This document shows positions 8,710 through 17,839 of a DNA stretch of 64,000 nt, in pieces. Position 1 is the first letter of the stretch. Each line of letters starts with the position of its first letter. The DNA is taken from contig NZ_JAJAPW010000004.1 of NCBI RefSeq assembly GCF_020523925.1, positions 484,899 to 548,898 of the forward strand, in the 5' to 3' direction. The notes under the pieces were generated by a model. It made no database searches. It was not told the origin of the DNA and worked only from the letters and a program-made list of their open reading frames with translations. The position numbers and the translations under genes are program-made. Source of the DNA: Neotamlana laminarinivorans. Lineage in GTDB: Bacteria; Bacteroidota; Bacteroidia; Flavobacteriales; Flavobacteriaceae.

Positions 8710-9319
8710 AATTTTATTGGTCTTTTTGTTTATGTCATCTTTAGTTGGTGCGCAGCAAAAAATGACAAATACCGAAGCCGAAACATTAAAAGCTTTAGTG
8801 AAAAATAGAGCGTCGCAAACTAAAACTATTGTTAGCGATTTTACGCAGTATAAGCATCTCGATTTTTTATCGAATGATATAGTAACACAAGGAAAATTAC
8901 ATTTTAAATCGCCCGATTTTGTAAAGTGGGCTTACGTAAAGCCGTTTCAATACAGCGTTATATTTAAAAATAAAACCCTATTTATAAATAACGAAGGCAG
9001 TAAAAGTGAAGTAGATGTTGGTTCGAGTAAAATGTTTACAGAGCTTAATAATTTAATCGTTAAAAGTGTAAAAGGCGATATGTTTGATGATGTGCAGTTT
9101 GCTATTACTTATTTTAATATTGAAGAAGGTAGCTTAGTTCAGTTTGAGCCTAAAGACTCAAAAATGAGTGAGTTCATAAAAAGTTTCCATATAGTTTTTA
9201 GCGAAAAAGGCGATGTTGAGACTATAAAAATGATTGAGTCTTCAGGCGATTATACAAAAATTGCATTTACAAACCGTGTATTAAATTCAACAATTAGCAA
9301 TGCGATTTTTAATAATTAG
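8702..9319 (+). CDS. Outer-membrane lipoprotein carrier LolA-like protein
   Basis: 205 residues from ATG 8702, chosen because it gives a clean signal peptide (MNKILLVFLFMSSLVGAQQ) directly; a start 27 nt upstream adds a polar leader. The mature part resembles LolA, an incomplete beta-barrel that carries acyl chains across the periplasm: repeated aromatic/basic strands such as GKLHFKSPDFVKWAYVKPFQY. A LolA-like gene beside an MMPL exporter is typical of aryl-polyene clusters and suggests periplasmic transfer of the hydrophobic pigment to the outer membrane. It overlaps the deacetylase gene by 8 nt and the lipoprotein gene by 20 nt. Confidence 0.82.
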   Translation: MNKILLVFLFMSSLVGAQQKMTNTEAETLKALVKNRASQTKTIVSDFTQYKHLDFLSNDIVTQGKLHFKSPDFVKWAYVKPFQYSVIFKNKTLFINNEGSKSEVDVGSSKMFTELNNLIVKSVKGDMFDDVQFAITYFNIEEGSLVQFEPKDSKMSEFIKSFHIVFSEKGDVETIKMIESSGDYTKIAFTNRVLNSTISNAIFNN

Positions 9320-9911
9320 TTTTTGTTTTGTGTTGGTTTCATGTGGTTCGTATAGTAAAAAATACGAGTTGCAAAGTGAACCCGTTGTAACAAAATCAAT
9401 TGAAAATAAGTATTTCGACTCCAAAGTAACCGATTATGTTTACAAATCGAATATAACGGTTTATGGTAATAATTTTGGAGGTTTATTAATTGTAAAAAAA
9501 CTTGCAGAAAACAATCATCGTGTGGCGTTTACTACCGAGTTTGGTAACAAAATTTTCGATTTTTCTTTTGCTGATGATGGCTTCAAAGTAAACTATATAC
9601 TTGAAGATTTAAATAAAAAAATGCTGATTAATATTTTGCAAGAAGATTTTTCAACCTTAATAAAGTCCAATCTTCCGGTAACGGCAGCTTTCAAAAAAGA
9701 TAACTTCAATGTTTTAAAATCCGAAAGTGCTAAAACCGATTTGTACTATTATTTTTTAAATTCAGATTTATCTAAAATTGAAAAAGTAAAACATCAAAAG
9801 GCTAAAACAATTTTTTTATTCAGCAAAATAAAGAATAATATTGCACAACAAATTGAGATTGTGCATCAATCTATAAAATTACACATTAAACTAAACGCCT
9901 TAAATCAATAA
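9300..9911 (+). CDS. Lipoprotein, DUF3261-like, of the flexirubin cluster
   Basis: 203 residues with a lipoprotein signal peptide ending in the lipobox LVSC (Cys15) and then GSYSKK. The remainder is beta-rich with alternating strand patterns, similar in size and context to the DUF3261 lipoproteins coded next to lolA and MMPL genes in aryl-polyene clusters. It may receive the pigment at the outer membrane, by analogy with the LolA/LolB pair (inference). The start overlaps the LolA-like gene by 20 nt. Confidence 0.7.
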   Translation: MRFLIISFCFVLVSCGSYSKKYELQSEPVVTKSIENKYFDSKVTDYVYKSNITVYGNNFGGLLIVKKLAENNHRVAFTTEFGNKIFDFSFADDGFKVNYILEDLNKKMLINILQEDFSTLIKSNLPVTAAFKKDNFNVLKSESAKTDLYYYFLNSDLSKIEKVKHQKAKTIFLFSKIKNNIAQQIEIVHQSIKLHIKLNALNQ

Positions 9912-9914
9912 ATA

Positions 9915-10529
9915 ATGAAAAATAAACTACTTAGTTTGCTGCTTTTTTTACTGGTTTCAATAAGTTTTGCGCAAGTAACATTTAAACCAGGACTTCGTTT
10001 TGGAGCTAATTTTTCAGAAATTACTAAAGCTGAGACTTATAAAGGCAAAACGGGGTTTTACATTGGTGTGTTTGGTGAATTAAAATTTACAGAATTTTAT
10101 GCATTACAGCCCGAAATATATTATGGTACTCAAGGCGCCGAAGCATTATATACAGATCAAGAGGATATCGATTTAAAATACGTCACGCTAGGGTTGGCCA
10201 ATAAGTTTTTTATAGCAAAAGGTACAGGTTTGCATTTAATTGTTGGCCCAAGTATAGATGTTAACGTGGATTATAACTGGGTAAATATTGTAAATGATGA
10301 AGTTGATTACGACTTATCTCCAATAGATATTAGCATATTTGGTGGTTTAGGTTACGAGTTTCCGTTTGGTTTAGTTGTTGAAGCAAGAATAAAACAAGGT
10401 TTAGTAGATCTTGATTTGTTTAACGATAATGATTATGATGATAACAATGACGATACAAATAACTATAATGACGAAAATCAGTTAAATAAGGTATTTCAGT
10501 TAGGTGTTATCTATAAATTTAAATTTTAA
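9915..10529 (+). CDS. Outer-membrane beta-barrel protein, PorT/OmpW-size family
   Basis: 204 residues with a signal peptide (MKNKLLSLLLFLLVSISFAQ) and the alternating amphipathic strands of a small barrel: TFKPGLRFGANFSE, GFYIGVFGELKF, YALQPEIYYGTQGAE, ending in GVIYKFKF with the C-terminal aromatic residue expected for Bam-dependent insertion. A loop near residues 172-190 is very rich in Asp and Asn (repeated DND/DDN), probably surface exposed. The family is common in Bacteroidota, often named PorT-like, with no defined function. It lies in the pigment operon 3 nt after the lipoprotein gene. Confidence 0.8.
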   Translation: MKNKLLSLLLFLLVSISFAQVTFKPGLRFGANFSEITKAETYKGKTGFYIGVFGELKFTEFYALQPEIYYGTQGAEALYTDQEDIDLKYVTLGLANKFFIAKGTGLHLIVGPSIDVNVDYNWVNIVNDEVDYDLSPIDISIFGGLGYEFPFGLVVEARIKQGLVDLDLFNDNDYDDNNDDTNNYNDENQLNKVFQLGVIYKFKF

Positions 10530-10531
10530 AT

Positions 10532-10897
10532 ATGCTTTTAAAAGATTTCTATATAATAAACAGTATACAAACCGAAAACGGGCAAACTATAGCTGCTGTA
10601 ACTATTAATAAAAACCATGAGGTTTTTAAAGGTCATTTCCCTGGAAACCCTGTAACTCCGGGTGTTTGTATTATGCAAATAGTGAAAGATATTACTAGTA
10701 AAGTGGTTGAAAAATCGCTTTTTATGGAATCGTCTAGTAATGTAAAATTCATGGAAATTATTAATCCAGAAGTTACTCCAGATTTAGAGTTTATTTTAAA
10801 TATTACCGAAGTTGAAGGCGTTTATAAAGTAAAAAACGTAACCAAGTTTAACGATACTATTGCACTTAAACTTAGTATGAATTTAAAAGTGGTTTAA
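10532..10897 (+). CDS. 3-hydroxyacyl-ACP dehydratase, FabZ-like hotdog protein
   Basis: 121 residues. The FabZ/FabA signature is visible: FKGHFPGNPVTPGVCIMQ with the catalytic His35 and the conserved HFPGxPxxPG. The usual Glu/Asp on the second motif is not as clear, as in the ApeI-like dehydratases of polyene clusters. It should dehydrate 3-hydroxyacyl-ACP to trans-2-enoyl-ACP; leaving out an enoyl reductase step gives the conjugated chain. No ketoreductase gene lies in the window. It sits between a barrel gene (2 nt) and a periplasmic protein gene (1 nt). Confidence 0.88.
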   Translation: MLLKDFYIINSIQTENGQTIAAVTINKNHEVFKGHFPGNPVTPGVCIMQIVKDITSKVVEKSLFMESSSNVKFMEIINPEVTPDLEFILNITEVEGVYKVKNVTKFNDTIALKLSMNLKVV

Positions 10898-10898
10898 A

Positions 10899-11393
10899 AT
10901 GAAACTATTAATTTCTTTTTTATTGTTTTTGGTTGTTGTACCACAAAAAATCGATTTAAAATCGGTTAGAGAAACGTACAAACAATCGGCCGCAAGCCAA
11001 GAAAAAACAGAGCAACTCGATAAAATCTTAGCGGCTGTAACAAAAAATGATAAACCAGCGTTGGTTGCTTATAAAGGCGCGGTTATTGCCTTAAAAGCTA
11101 AAAATGCTGAGAAAATTAAAGATAAAAAAGAAGGGTTTATTGAAGGCGTTTCGTGGGTAGAACATGCTATTGAAAAAAGCCCGAACGATTTAGAATCACG
11201 ATTAGTTAGATTAAGTATTCAAGAAAACTCACCTAAAATTTTAGGATATAATAAGCATATTACTGAAGATAAAACGAAACTTTTAAATGCTTTAAAAAGT
11301 ATTTCCGATAGTGATTTGAAAAATTATATAGAAGATTATATCTTGCAATCGAAAGTTTTTACTGATGAAGAAAAGGCCGAAATTTCAATGTAA
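10899..11393 (+). CDS. Exported helical protein of unknown function in the flexirubin cluster
   Basis: 164 residues starting with a short signal peptide (MKLLISFLLFLVVVPQ). The mature part is alpha-helical and rich in Lys and Glu, with a TPR-like segment (GFIEGVSWVEHAIEKSPNDLESRLVRLSIQ). No catalytic motif is seen. It starts 1 nt after the dehydratase gene and a 37-nt gap follows before the glycosyltransferase gene. It is probably a periplasmic accessory protein; no function can be assigned. Confidence 0.65.
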   Translation: MKLLISFLLFLVVVPQKIDLKSVRETYKQSAASQEKTEQLDKILAAVTKNDKPALVAYKGAVIALKAKNAEKIKDKKEGFIEGVSWVEHAIEKSPNDLESRLVRLSIQENSPKILGYNKHITEDKTKLLNALKSISDSDLKNYIEDYILQSKVFTDEEKAEISM

Positions 11394-11430
11394 TTTGAAA
11401 AAATAAGCACTTTCAGTAAAATAAAAGCAA

Positions 11431-12615
11431 ATGAAAAACCAATCAACCAAAACCAGCATTTGCGTAATCATTCCAACCTACAACAATGTAAAAACATTGG
11501 TTCGGGTTATTGATGGCGTTTTAAACTATTCTAACAACGTAATTGTTGTAAATGATGGTTCTACAGACAGCACGCCAAATATTCTTGAAAATTACACCGA
11601 AAAGGTTGATGTTATAGCCTTTGAAAAAAATCAAGGAAAAGGAAAAGCGCTACGCGAAGGTTTTAAATTTGCCATTACTAAAGGTTACGATTTTGCCATT
11701 ACTATAGATTCTGATGGGCAACATTTTCCTGAGGATATTCCTAGTTTTATTAATGCTTTAGAAGCGCATCCAGATAAAAATTTATTGCTTATTGGTTCAA
11801 GAAATATGAGTCAAGAAGGTGTGCCTAAAAAAAGTAGTTTTGGTAATAAATTTTCTAATTTTTGGTTTTGGTTTGAAACCGGAATAAAATTAGAAGATAC
11901 ACAATCTGGTTACCGACTTTACCCATTACACGCTATAAAAAAACGTAAATTTTTCACTAATAAATTCGAGTTCGAAATTGAAGTTATTGTTCGTTTAGCC
12001 TGGGCAGGAATTGAAGTTAAAAACATGCCTGTAAAAGTGTTGTATGATATGAGTGAACGGGTTTCGCATTTTAGACCAACAATAGATTTTGCCAGAATTA
12101 GTGTATTAAACACAGTTTTAGTTCTCATAACTGTACTTTACATAAAACCTCGAGATTTATTTCGCAGATTAAAAAAAAAAGGCATTAAACGTTTTTTTTT
12201 AGAAGACTTTTTAGGAAGCCAAGATTCAGCAAAAAAGAAGGCACTTTCGGTTGGTTTAGGTGTTTTTATTGGTTTATCGCCGCTTTGGGGATTTCATACG
12301 GTTACAGTTATTTTTTTAGCCATGCTTTTTAAGTTGAATAAAACCATTGCCTTTGCATTTTCCAATGTTAGTTTGCCTCCGTTTATACCTTTTATAATTT
12401 ATTCTAGCTCTAAAATAGGGCAGTACATTTACGGTGTAGAATTTAGTTATAAACTAGACGATTTAACTAAAGATTTCGTGATTCTAGAACACCTGGAAAC
12501 CTACATTGTTGGAAGTTTCGTTTTAGCAACTATAGCTTCGCTAGTGTTAACTGCACTCAGTTTTTTATTGTTTAATTTAGTTAGAAATAAAAACGTAATT
12601 GTAAATAATGGCTAA
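11431..12615 (+). CDS. Family 2 glycosyltransferase fused to a DUF2062 membrane domain
   Basis: 394 residues. The N-terminal GT-A domain (about 8-230) shows IIPTYNN, VVNDGSTDST, and the DxD-type metal site ITIDSDGQH. The C-terminal part (about 265-390) is a DUF2062 membrane domain (GLGVFIGLSPLWGFHT ... SNVSLPPFIPFIIY). The same two-domain protein is found in aryl-polyene and flexirubin clusters. It may glycosylate or transfer a polyprenyl-linked unit; the acceptor is unknown. It overlaps the MMPL fusion gene by 8 nt. Confidence 0.87.
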   Translation: MKNQSTKTSICVIIPTYNNVKTLVRVIDGVLNYSNNVIVVNDGSTDSTPNILENYTEKVDVIAFEKNQGKGKALREGFKFAITKGYDFAITIDSDGQHFPEDIPSFINALEAHPDKNLLLIGSRNMSQEGVPKKSSFGNKFSNFWFWFETGIKLEDTQSGYRLYPLHAIKKRKFFTNKFEFEIEVIVRLAWAGIEVKNMPVKVLYDMSERVSHFRPTIDFARISVLNTVLVLITVLYIKPRDLFRRLKKKGIKRFFLEDFLGSQDSAKKKALSVGLGVFIGLSPLWGFHTVTVIFLAMLFKLNKTIAFAFSNVSLPPFIPFIIYSSSKIGQYIYGVEFSYKLDDLTKDFVILEHLETYIVGSFVLATIASLVLTALSFLLFNLVRNKNVIVNNG

Positions 12616-15600
12616 GATTTTCTTCAGCATATATAACACGATCCAAAAAAATAAAACCCTTGGTTTTACGGGTTTTTTAATACTGTTGTTAGGCTTAATT
12701 TTTGTGTCAACTAAAATTGAGTTTGAAGAAGATATTACCAAACTTATTCCAATAAATAAAGGCAACGAAAACGCTAGTAAAGTGTTTAAATCGATGAAGT
12801 TTGCCGATAAAATTATAGTAAATATAGCTTTAGAAAATGAAGGCAATTTAAATGATTTAACCGCATTTGCTGATGCTTTTTTAGATAGTTTAAATGCAAC
12901 TTCTAGTCAATATGTTGATAATATTCAGGGTAAAATTGATGATGAAGCCACCGTAAACACACTCGACTTTGTTTACAACAATTTACCACTTTTTTTAAAT
13001 GCTGAAGATTATAAAACTATTGAAAACAAATTAAGAAAAGATAGTTTAGCAGCCATTACTAAAAATAACTACAAAACCTTGGTATCGCCTTCTGGAATTG
13101 TTTTAAAGAAAACCATAGTAAAAGATCCTTTAGGTTTATCTTTTTTAGGATTGAAAAAACTACAAAGTTTAAGTCTTGGAAACGATTTTAATTTATCTAA
13201 CGGTTATTTGCTTACCGCCGATAAAAAACATATTCTGTTATTTATTTCACCAAAGTTAAAATCGAGTGAAACGGCACAAAATGCTAAACTTTCCGAAAAT
13301 TTATATGCTTTAGCCTACACTTTAAATTCAAGTTTTGAAGGTAAAGTTAGTGTTGATTATTTTGGAGGTGCATTAGTAGCTGTAGAAAACGCCAAACAAA
13401 TAAAACACGATATACAGTTTACGGTTAGCATTACCTTAACTATACTTTTGGTAATACTCATTGTATTTTATAGAAAGCTCTTGCTGCCAATTATTTTATT
13501 TGTTCCAACCATTTTTGGCGGACTTTTGGCAATTACTGTGTTGTTTTTGTTCCGTGAAAAAATATCGGCTATTTCTTTAGGTATTGGTTCGGTTTTATTA
13601 GGTGTAACGCTAGATTATGCATTGCATATTCTTACTCATATTCGCGATAATAACAATATAAAATCGCTTTACAAGGAAATAACAAAACCAGTTTTAATGA
13701 GTAGTGTAACCACCTCGTTAGCTTTTTTCTGTTTGTTGTTTTTAGATTCGCAGGCGCTTCAAGATTTAGGCTTATTTGCAGGTGTAAGTGCTTTAGGAGC
13801 TTCTGTTTTTGCTTTGTTGTTAATTCCGCATTTATATAAAAAATCTCAATCAAAAAATTATTCCAATACGGTTATTGATGCTTTTGCAAGTATAAATTTT
13901 CATAAAAATAAATTTGCTTTTATAGTTATTGCTTTGGCAATAATGGTGTCGTTATTTACTTATAATAAGGTTGGTTTTAATAAAGATTTAAGTAAGCTAA
14001 ATTTTGAGCCGCCTAAATTAATGAAAGCGCAAAGTAATTTAGAGGAAATTACAAATGTGGCGTCCAAATCGGTTTATGTAGCAGCTCATGGTAATACATT
14101 ACAAGAAGCTTTACGAGTAAACGATTCCGTTTTTAATCTATTAAATGGATTAAAGAAAAATAAAGAAATTATAGATTTTAGTTCGGTTGCAGCTTTGGTA
14201 CAATCTGAGAAAAATCAGAAGGAAAAAATAAAACAATGGCAACAATTTTGGAATGAAAACGATAAGGATTCAGTAAAATTAAATTTAATAGAAAGCGGTA
14301 AAACTTTAGGATTTAAGCCAGAAACGCATCAGAAATTTTATAATTTAATTAATGAAGACTTTCAAGCTATTCAGCCTTCAAAATTTTCAGAATTAAATGT
14401 TTTAAATGTTGATGATTTTATCAGCGAAAGCGAAAACTTTTATACCATATCATCTTTAGTAAAACTCGATGAAGCTAATGTAGAGGCGTTTTCAAATCAA
14501 TTTAAAACTGTTAAAAATGTTGTTGTTATCGACAGAAAAGGCATTAACGAACAATTTTTAGGAAATCTTAAAACCGATTTTAATCATTTAGTTTTATATT
14601 CTTTAATAGTAGTTGTTATCATTCTATTGCTGGCTTACAAGAGTTTTTCTTTAACCTTTATAACCGTTGTGCCAATTGCTTTAACATGGTTTGTAACCAT
14701 TGGCTTAATGGGGCTTTTGGGTATTAAATTTAATATTTTTAATATAATAATTTCCTCATTTATTTTTGGTTTAGGTATCGATTATGGCATATTTATAACC
14801 AATGGATTATTGCATGAATATCGTACTGGAGAACCGGTGTTAAACACCCACAAAACATCTATAATTTTATCTGTAATTACCACTATTTTAGGTGTTGGTG
14901 TACTTATTTTTGCTAAACACCCTGCCTTGTATACTATTTCAGTAGTGTCTTTAATCGGTATTTTATCGGCCATGATTATGGCATTTACGATACAACCGCT
15001 ATTGTTTAAATTATTAATAGGAAGTAAAACATCTAGACCAAAAACGGTGTTCGAGTTACTACACAGCACCATGTCGTTTACGTATTATGGTTTGGGTACG
15101 GTTTGTCTTTCGGTAGTGGCAACAATTTTCATAAAAATACGCCCCTCTAAAAAAGAAGCTTATATGTTAGCATTTCATAAGTTAACCTCTCGCTTTTTAA
15201 CCTCGGTATTAAAATCAAATCCTTTTGTACCTAAGTATATTATTAATGATGTAAAAGAAGATTTTGAAAATCCAGCCATAATCATAGCAAATCACACCTC
15301 ATTTTTAGATACTTTAACAATTGAAATGGTGTCTTCAAAAATTATATTTTTGGTAAACGACTGGGTTTATAACTCGCCAGTTTATGCCAGAGCCATGAAA
15401 TTAGCTGGATATTTTCCAGTGTCTGAAGGTATAGAAAACGGATTAGAGCAATTAAAAGAAAAAGTAGCACAAGGTTATAGTATTATGGTGTTTCCAGAAG
15501 GTTCTCGTTCGTTTACAAATAAAATAAATAGGTTTCACAAAGGCGCATTTTATTTAGCAGAACAATTTAATTTAGATGTGTTGCCTATTATGATTCATGG

Positions 15601-16285
15601 TAATTCTGAAGTTAACTCCAAAGGCGATTTTATTATTAGAAAAGGAAAAATTACCATTAAAGTATTAGAACGAATAAAGGCTAACGATGTTTCTTTTGGT
15701 GAAACAACTAGAGCAAGAACCAAGTTGATTAGTCAGCATTTTAAAACAGAATTTTTTAAGTTTAGAAAGGAAAGCGAAGATGCAACCTATTTTCATCATT
15801 TGGTGTTATGCGATTTTAGATATAAAGGCGATGCGCTATACAAATGGGTTAAAACAGATTTAGAAACTTATAAAAATCAGTATTATAAAATTTTACAACA
15901 GCTTCACGAAAGCAAACAAGTTTCTCATATTTCAGATAAAAACGGTCAGTTAGATTTTTTAATGGCATTAAATAATGCAGCACTAAAAATAGAAAGCTAT
16001 ATTGAAGATGAGAGCGTTAGAAAAATTCTAGAAAATTCATATTTATCGAATACACATTATAAAATTGATTATTCTGGTACTTTTGAAGCCTTCAAAGAAA
16101 AACTAAGCACTTCAGAGGTGTTAATAATAGATTCAGAAATTGATATTTATCAATTAAAATCATTAGAAAATATTAAAACATTGGTACTGCTTAAAGAAAG
16201 TTGTACATTAAGCCAAATGTTAATTAAAACACATGGTTTTAACTTGTTTTTACAAGAAAAAGAGCTCGTTATATTAAAAAAATAA
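12608..16285 (+). CDS. MMPL/RND-type exporter fused to a PlsC-like acyltransferase
   Basis: 1225 residues. Residues 1 to about 830 form an MMPL exporter: two repeats, each a first helix, a large periplasmic domain and a five-helix bundle (SIGIGSVLLG-type and FGLGIDYGIF helices). From about 860 an acyltransferase domain follows with NHTSFLD (near 895) and FPEGSRS (near 960), the NHxxxxD and FPEGTR motifs of PlsC enzymes. The last 150 residues resemble a shrunken methyltransferase-like domain with no glycine-rich SAM loop. Related flexirubin-cluster proteins link transporter, acyltransferase and methyltransferase domains. It probably exports and acylates the pigment or its carrier lipid (inference). 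It overlaps the glycosyltransferase gene by 8 nt. Confidence 0.9.
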   Translation: MAKIFFSIYNTIQKNKTLGFTGFLILLLGLIFVSTKIEFEEDITKLIPINKGNENASKVFKSMKFADKIIVNIALENEGNLNDLTAFADAFLDSLNATSSQYVDNIQGKIDDEATVNTLDFVYNNLPLFLNAEDYKTIENKLRKDSLAAITKNNYKTLVSPSGIVLKKTIVKDPLGLSFLGLKKLQSLSLGNDFNLSNGYLLTADKKHILLFISPKLKSSETAQNAKLSENLYALAYTLNSSFEGKVSVDYFGGALVAVENAKQIKHDIQFTVSITLTILLVILIVFYRKLLLPIILFVPTIFGGLLAITVLFLFREKISAISLGIGSVLLGVTLDYALHILTHIRDNNNIKSLYKEITKPVLMSSVTTSLAFFCLLFLDSQALQDLGLFAGVSALGASVFALLLIPHLYKKSQSKNYSNTVIDAFASINFHKNKFAFIVIALAIMVSLFTYNKVGFNKDLSKLNFEPPKLMKAQSNLEEITNVASKSVYVAAHGNTLQEALRVNDSVFNLLNGLKKNKEIIDFSSVAALVQSEKNQKEKIKQWQQFWNENDKDSVKLNLIESGKTLGFKPETHQKFYNLINEDFQAIQPSKFSELNVLNVDDFISESENFYTISSLVKLDEANVEAFSNQFKTVKNVVVIDRKGINEQFLGNLKTDFNHLVLYSLIVVVIILLLAYKSFSLTFITVVPIALTWFVTIGLMGLLGIKFNIFNIIISSFIFGLGIDYGIFITNGLLHEYRTGEPVLNTHKTSIILSVITTILGVGVLIFAKHPALYTISVVSLIGILSAMIMAFTIQPLLFKLLIGSKTSRPKTVFELLHSTMSFTYYGLGTVCLSVVATIFIKIRPSKKEAYMLAFHKLTSRFLTSVLKSNPFVPKYIINDVKEDFENPAIIIANHTSFLDTLTIEMVSSKIIFLVNDWVYNSPVYARAMKLAGYFPVSEGIENGLEQLKEKVAQGYSIMVFPEGSRSFTNKINRFHKGAFYLAEQFNLDVLPIMIHGNSEVNSKGDFIIRKGKITIKVLERIKANDVSFGETTRARTKLISQHFKTEFFKFRKESEDATYFHHLVLCDFRYKGDALYKWVKTDLETYKNQYYKILQQLHESKQVSHISDKNGQLDFLMALNNAALKIESYIEDESVRKILENSYLSNTHYKIDYSGTFEAFKEKLSTSEVLIIDSEIDIYQLKSLENIKTLVLLKESCTLSQMLIKTHGFNLFLQEKELVILKK

Positions 16286-16295
16286 TCAAATTTAA

Positions 16296-17831
16296 ATGAA
16301 AGAACACTACGATGTAGTTATTGTTGGAAGCGGATTAGGAGGTCTTGTTAGTGCTATTATTTTGGCTAAAGAAGGCAAAAGCGTATGTGTTCTGGAAAAA
16401 AACCAACAATTTGGTGGTAATTTGCAAACCTTTGTAAGAGATAAAACCATTTTCGATACAGGTGTGCATTATATTGGAGGTTTGGCTGAAGGACAAAACT
16501 TGCACAAGTATTTCTCGTATATAGGTGTCATGGATGGTTTAAAGCTCAAGCGTTTAGATATTGATGGTTTCGATGTGGTTAGTTTTGATAATTATGAAGG
16601 CGAATTTCCTTATGCACAAGGCTACGATAATTTTAGAGAAAAACTTATTGAAAAATTTCCAGAAGAAGAAAAAGCAATTATAGCCTATTGTGATAAAATG
16701 ATAGAGGTTTGCCAAAAGTTTCCTTTGTATTCGGTAAAAAAAGGAAATCCGTATGACATAGAAATTTATCAAGAATCTGCAAAAGGATTTATTGATGCTT
16801 TAACAGATAACGAAAAGCTAAAAGGTGTTCTTGCAGGAACAAATTATTTGTATGCAGGCTATAAAGAAAACACACCATTGTATGTGCATGCGCTATCGGT
16901 TAATTCGTATATAGAAAGCGCTTACCGTTGCGTAAATGGTGGTAGCCAAATAACTAAATTGCTTATTAAGCAGTTAAAATCGTTTGGTGGTGAAGCCTAT
17001 AAAAATCATAAAGTAAGTCATTTTAAAACTGAAGAAGGCCGAGTTACAGAGGTAATTTGTGCAAACGGAAAAGTAGTAAGCGCAGATACATTTATTTCTA
17101 ACATAGAGCCTAAGTTAACCTTGCAAATGTTGGGCGATAGCCCTTTAAAAAAGGCCTATGTAAACAGAATAAATTCAATAGAAAACACCATAGCGCCTTT
17201 TAGTTTGTATATTGTTTTTAAACCAGATAGTTTTAAATATTATAACCATAATTTTTATCATTTTCGCGATGTAAATAAAATGTGGGATTCTCAAGATTAC
17301 ACTCAGGAAACTTGGCCAGAAGGTTATATGATGTCTTTTGGTGTTGGTAAAAATACCGAGGAATTTGCCGAATGCGTAACGGTTATGACCTACATGCGCT
17401 TTGATGAAGTTGAAAGCTGGAGCGATACCTTTAATACAGTAAAAGAGAAAAACGACCGAGGTGAAAGTTATGAAGCTTTTAAAACTAAAAAAGCTGAAAA
17501 ATTAATAGACGAATTAGAGAAGAAATTCCCAAATATTAGAAGTTGTATTGCAGAATATTACACGTCCACACCGCTATCTTACCGCGATTATATTGGCAGC
17601 CATAACGGGTCTATGTACGGTTATGTAAAAGATATAAACAAGCCATTACAATCTATTGTTTCACCTAAAACAAAAATTAAAAACTTGTATTTTACAGGAC
17701 AAAGTTTAAATATGCATGGTATTTTAGGCGTTACTATTGGAGGCGTTATAACCTGTTCGGAAATTTTAGGAATGGATTATTTGGTCGATAAAATTAACGA
17801 AGAAACACAAATATCTAAAACTATAAACTAG
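16296..17831 (+). CDS. FAD-dependent oxidoreductase, CrtI/carotenoid isomerase-like
   Basis: 511 residues. The N-terminal dinucleotide fold is clear: VIVGSGLGGLVSAIILAKEG with GxGxxG at 11-16 and the acidic end VLEKNQQFGGN. The C-terminal FAD segment NLYFTGQSLNMHGILGVTIGG matches phytoene desaturase and CrtISO-type enzymes. In flexirubin clusters such a protein is thought to isomerise or oxidise the polyene chain or the aromatic ring. It follows the MMPL fusion gene by 10 nt and precedes the C45 acyltransferase gene by 8 nt. Confidence 0.88.
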   Translation: MKEHYDVVIVGSGLGGLVSAIILAKEGKSVCVLEKNQQFGGNLQTFVRDKTIFDTGVHYIGGLAEGQNLHKYFSYIGVMDGLKLKRLDIDGFDVVSFDNYEGEFPYAQGYDNFREKLIEKFPEEEKAIIAYCDKMIEVCQKFPLYSVKKGNPYDIEIYQESAKGFIDALTDNEKLKGVLAGTNYLYAGYKENTPLYVHALSVNSYIESAYRCVNGGSQITKLLIKQLKSFGGEAYKNHKVSHFKTEEGRVTEVICANGKVVSADTFISNIEPKLTLQMLGDSPLKKAYVNRINSIENTIAPFSLYIVFKPDSFKYYNHNFYHFRDVNKMWDSQDYTQETWPEGYMMSFGVGKNTEEFAECVTVMTYMRFDEVESWSDTFNTVKEKNDRGESYEAFKTKKAEKLIDELEKKFPNIRSCIAEYYTSTPLSYRDYIGSHNGSMYGYVKDINKPLQSIVSPKTKIKNLYFTGQSLNMHGILGVTIGGVITCSEILGMDYLVDKINEETQISKTIN

Positions 17832-17839
17832 TTGTTGGC

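Noticed and set aside
10436..10494. Asp/Asn-rich repeat in the barrel protein as a short tandem repeat
   Set aside because: The repeats are irregular and coded by varied codons; this is a surface loop rather than a tandem DNA repeat.
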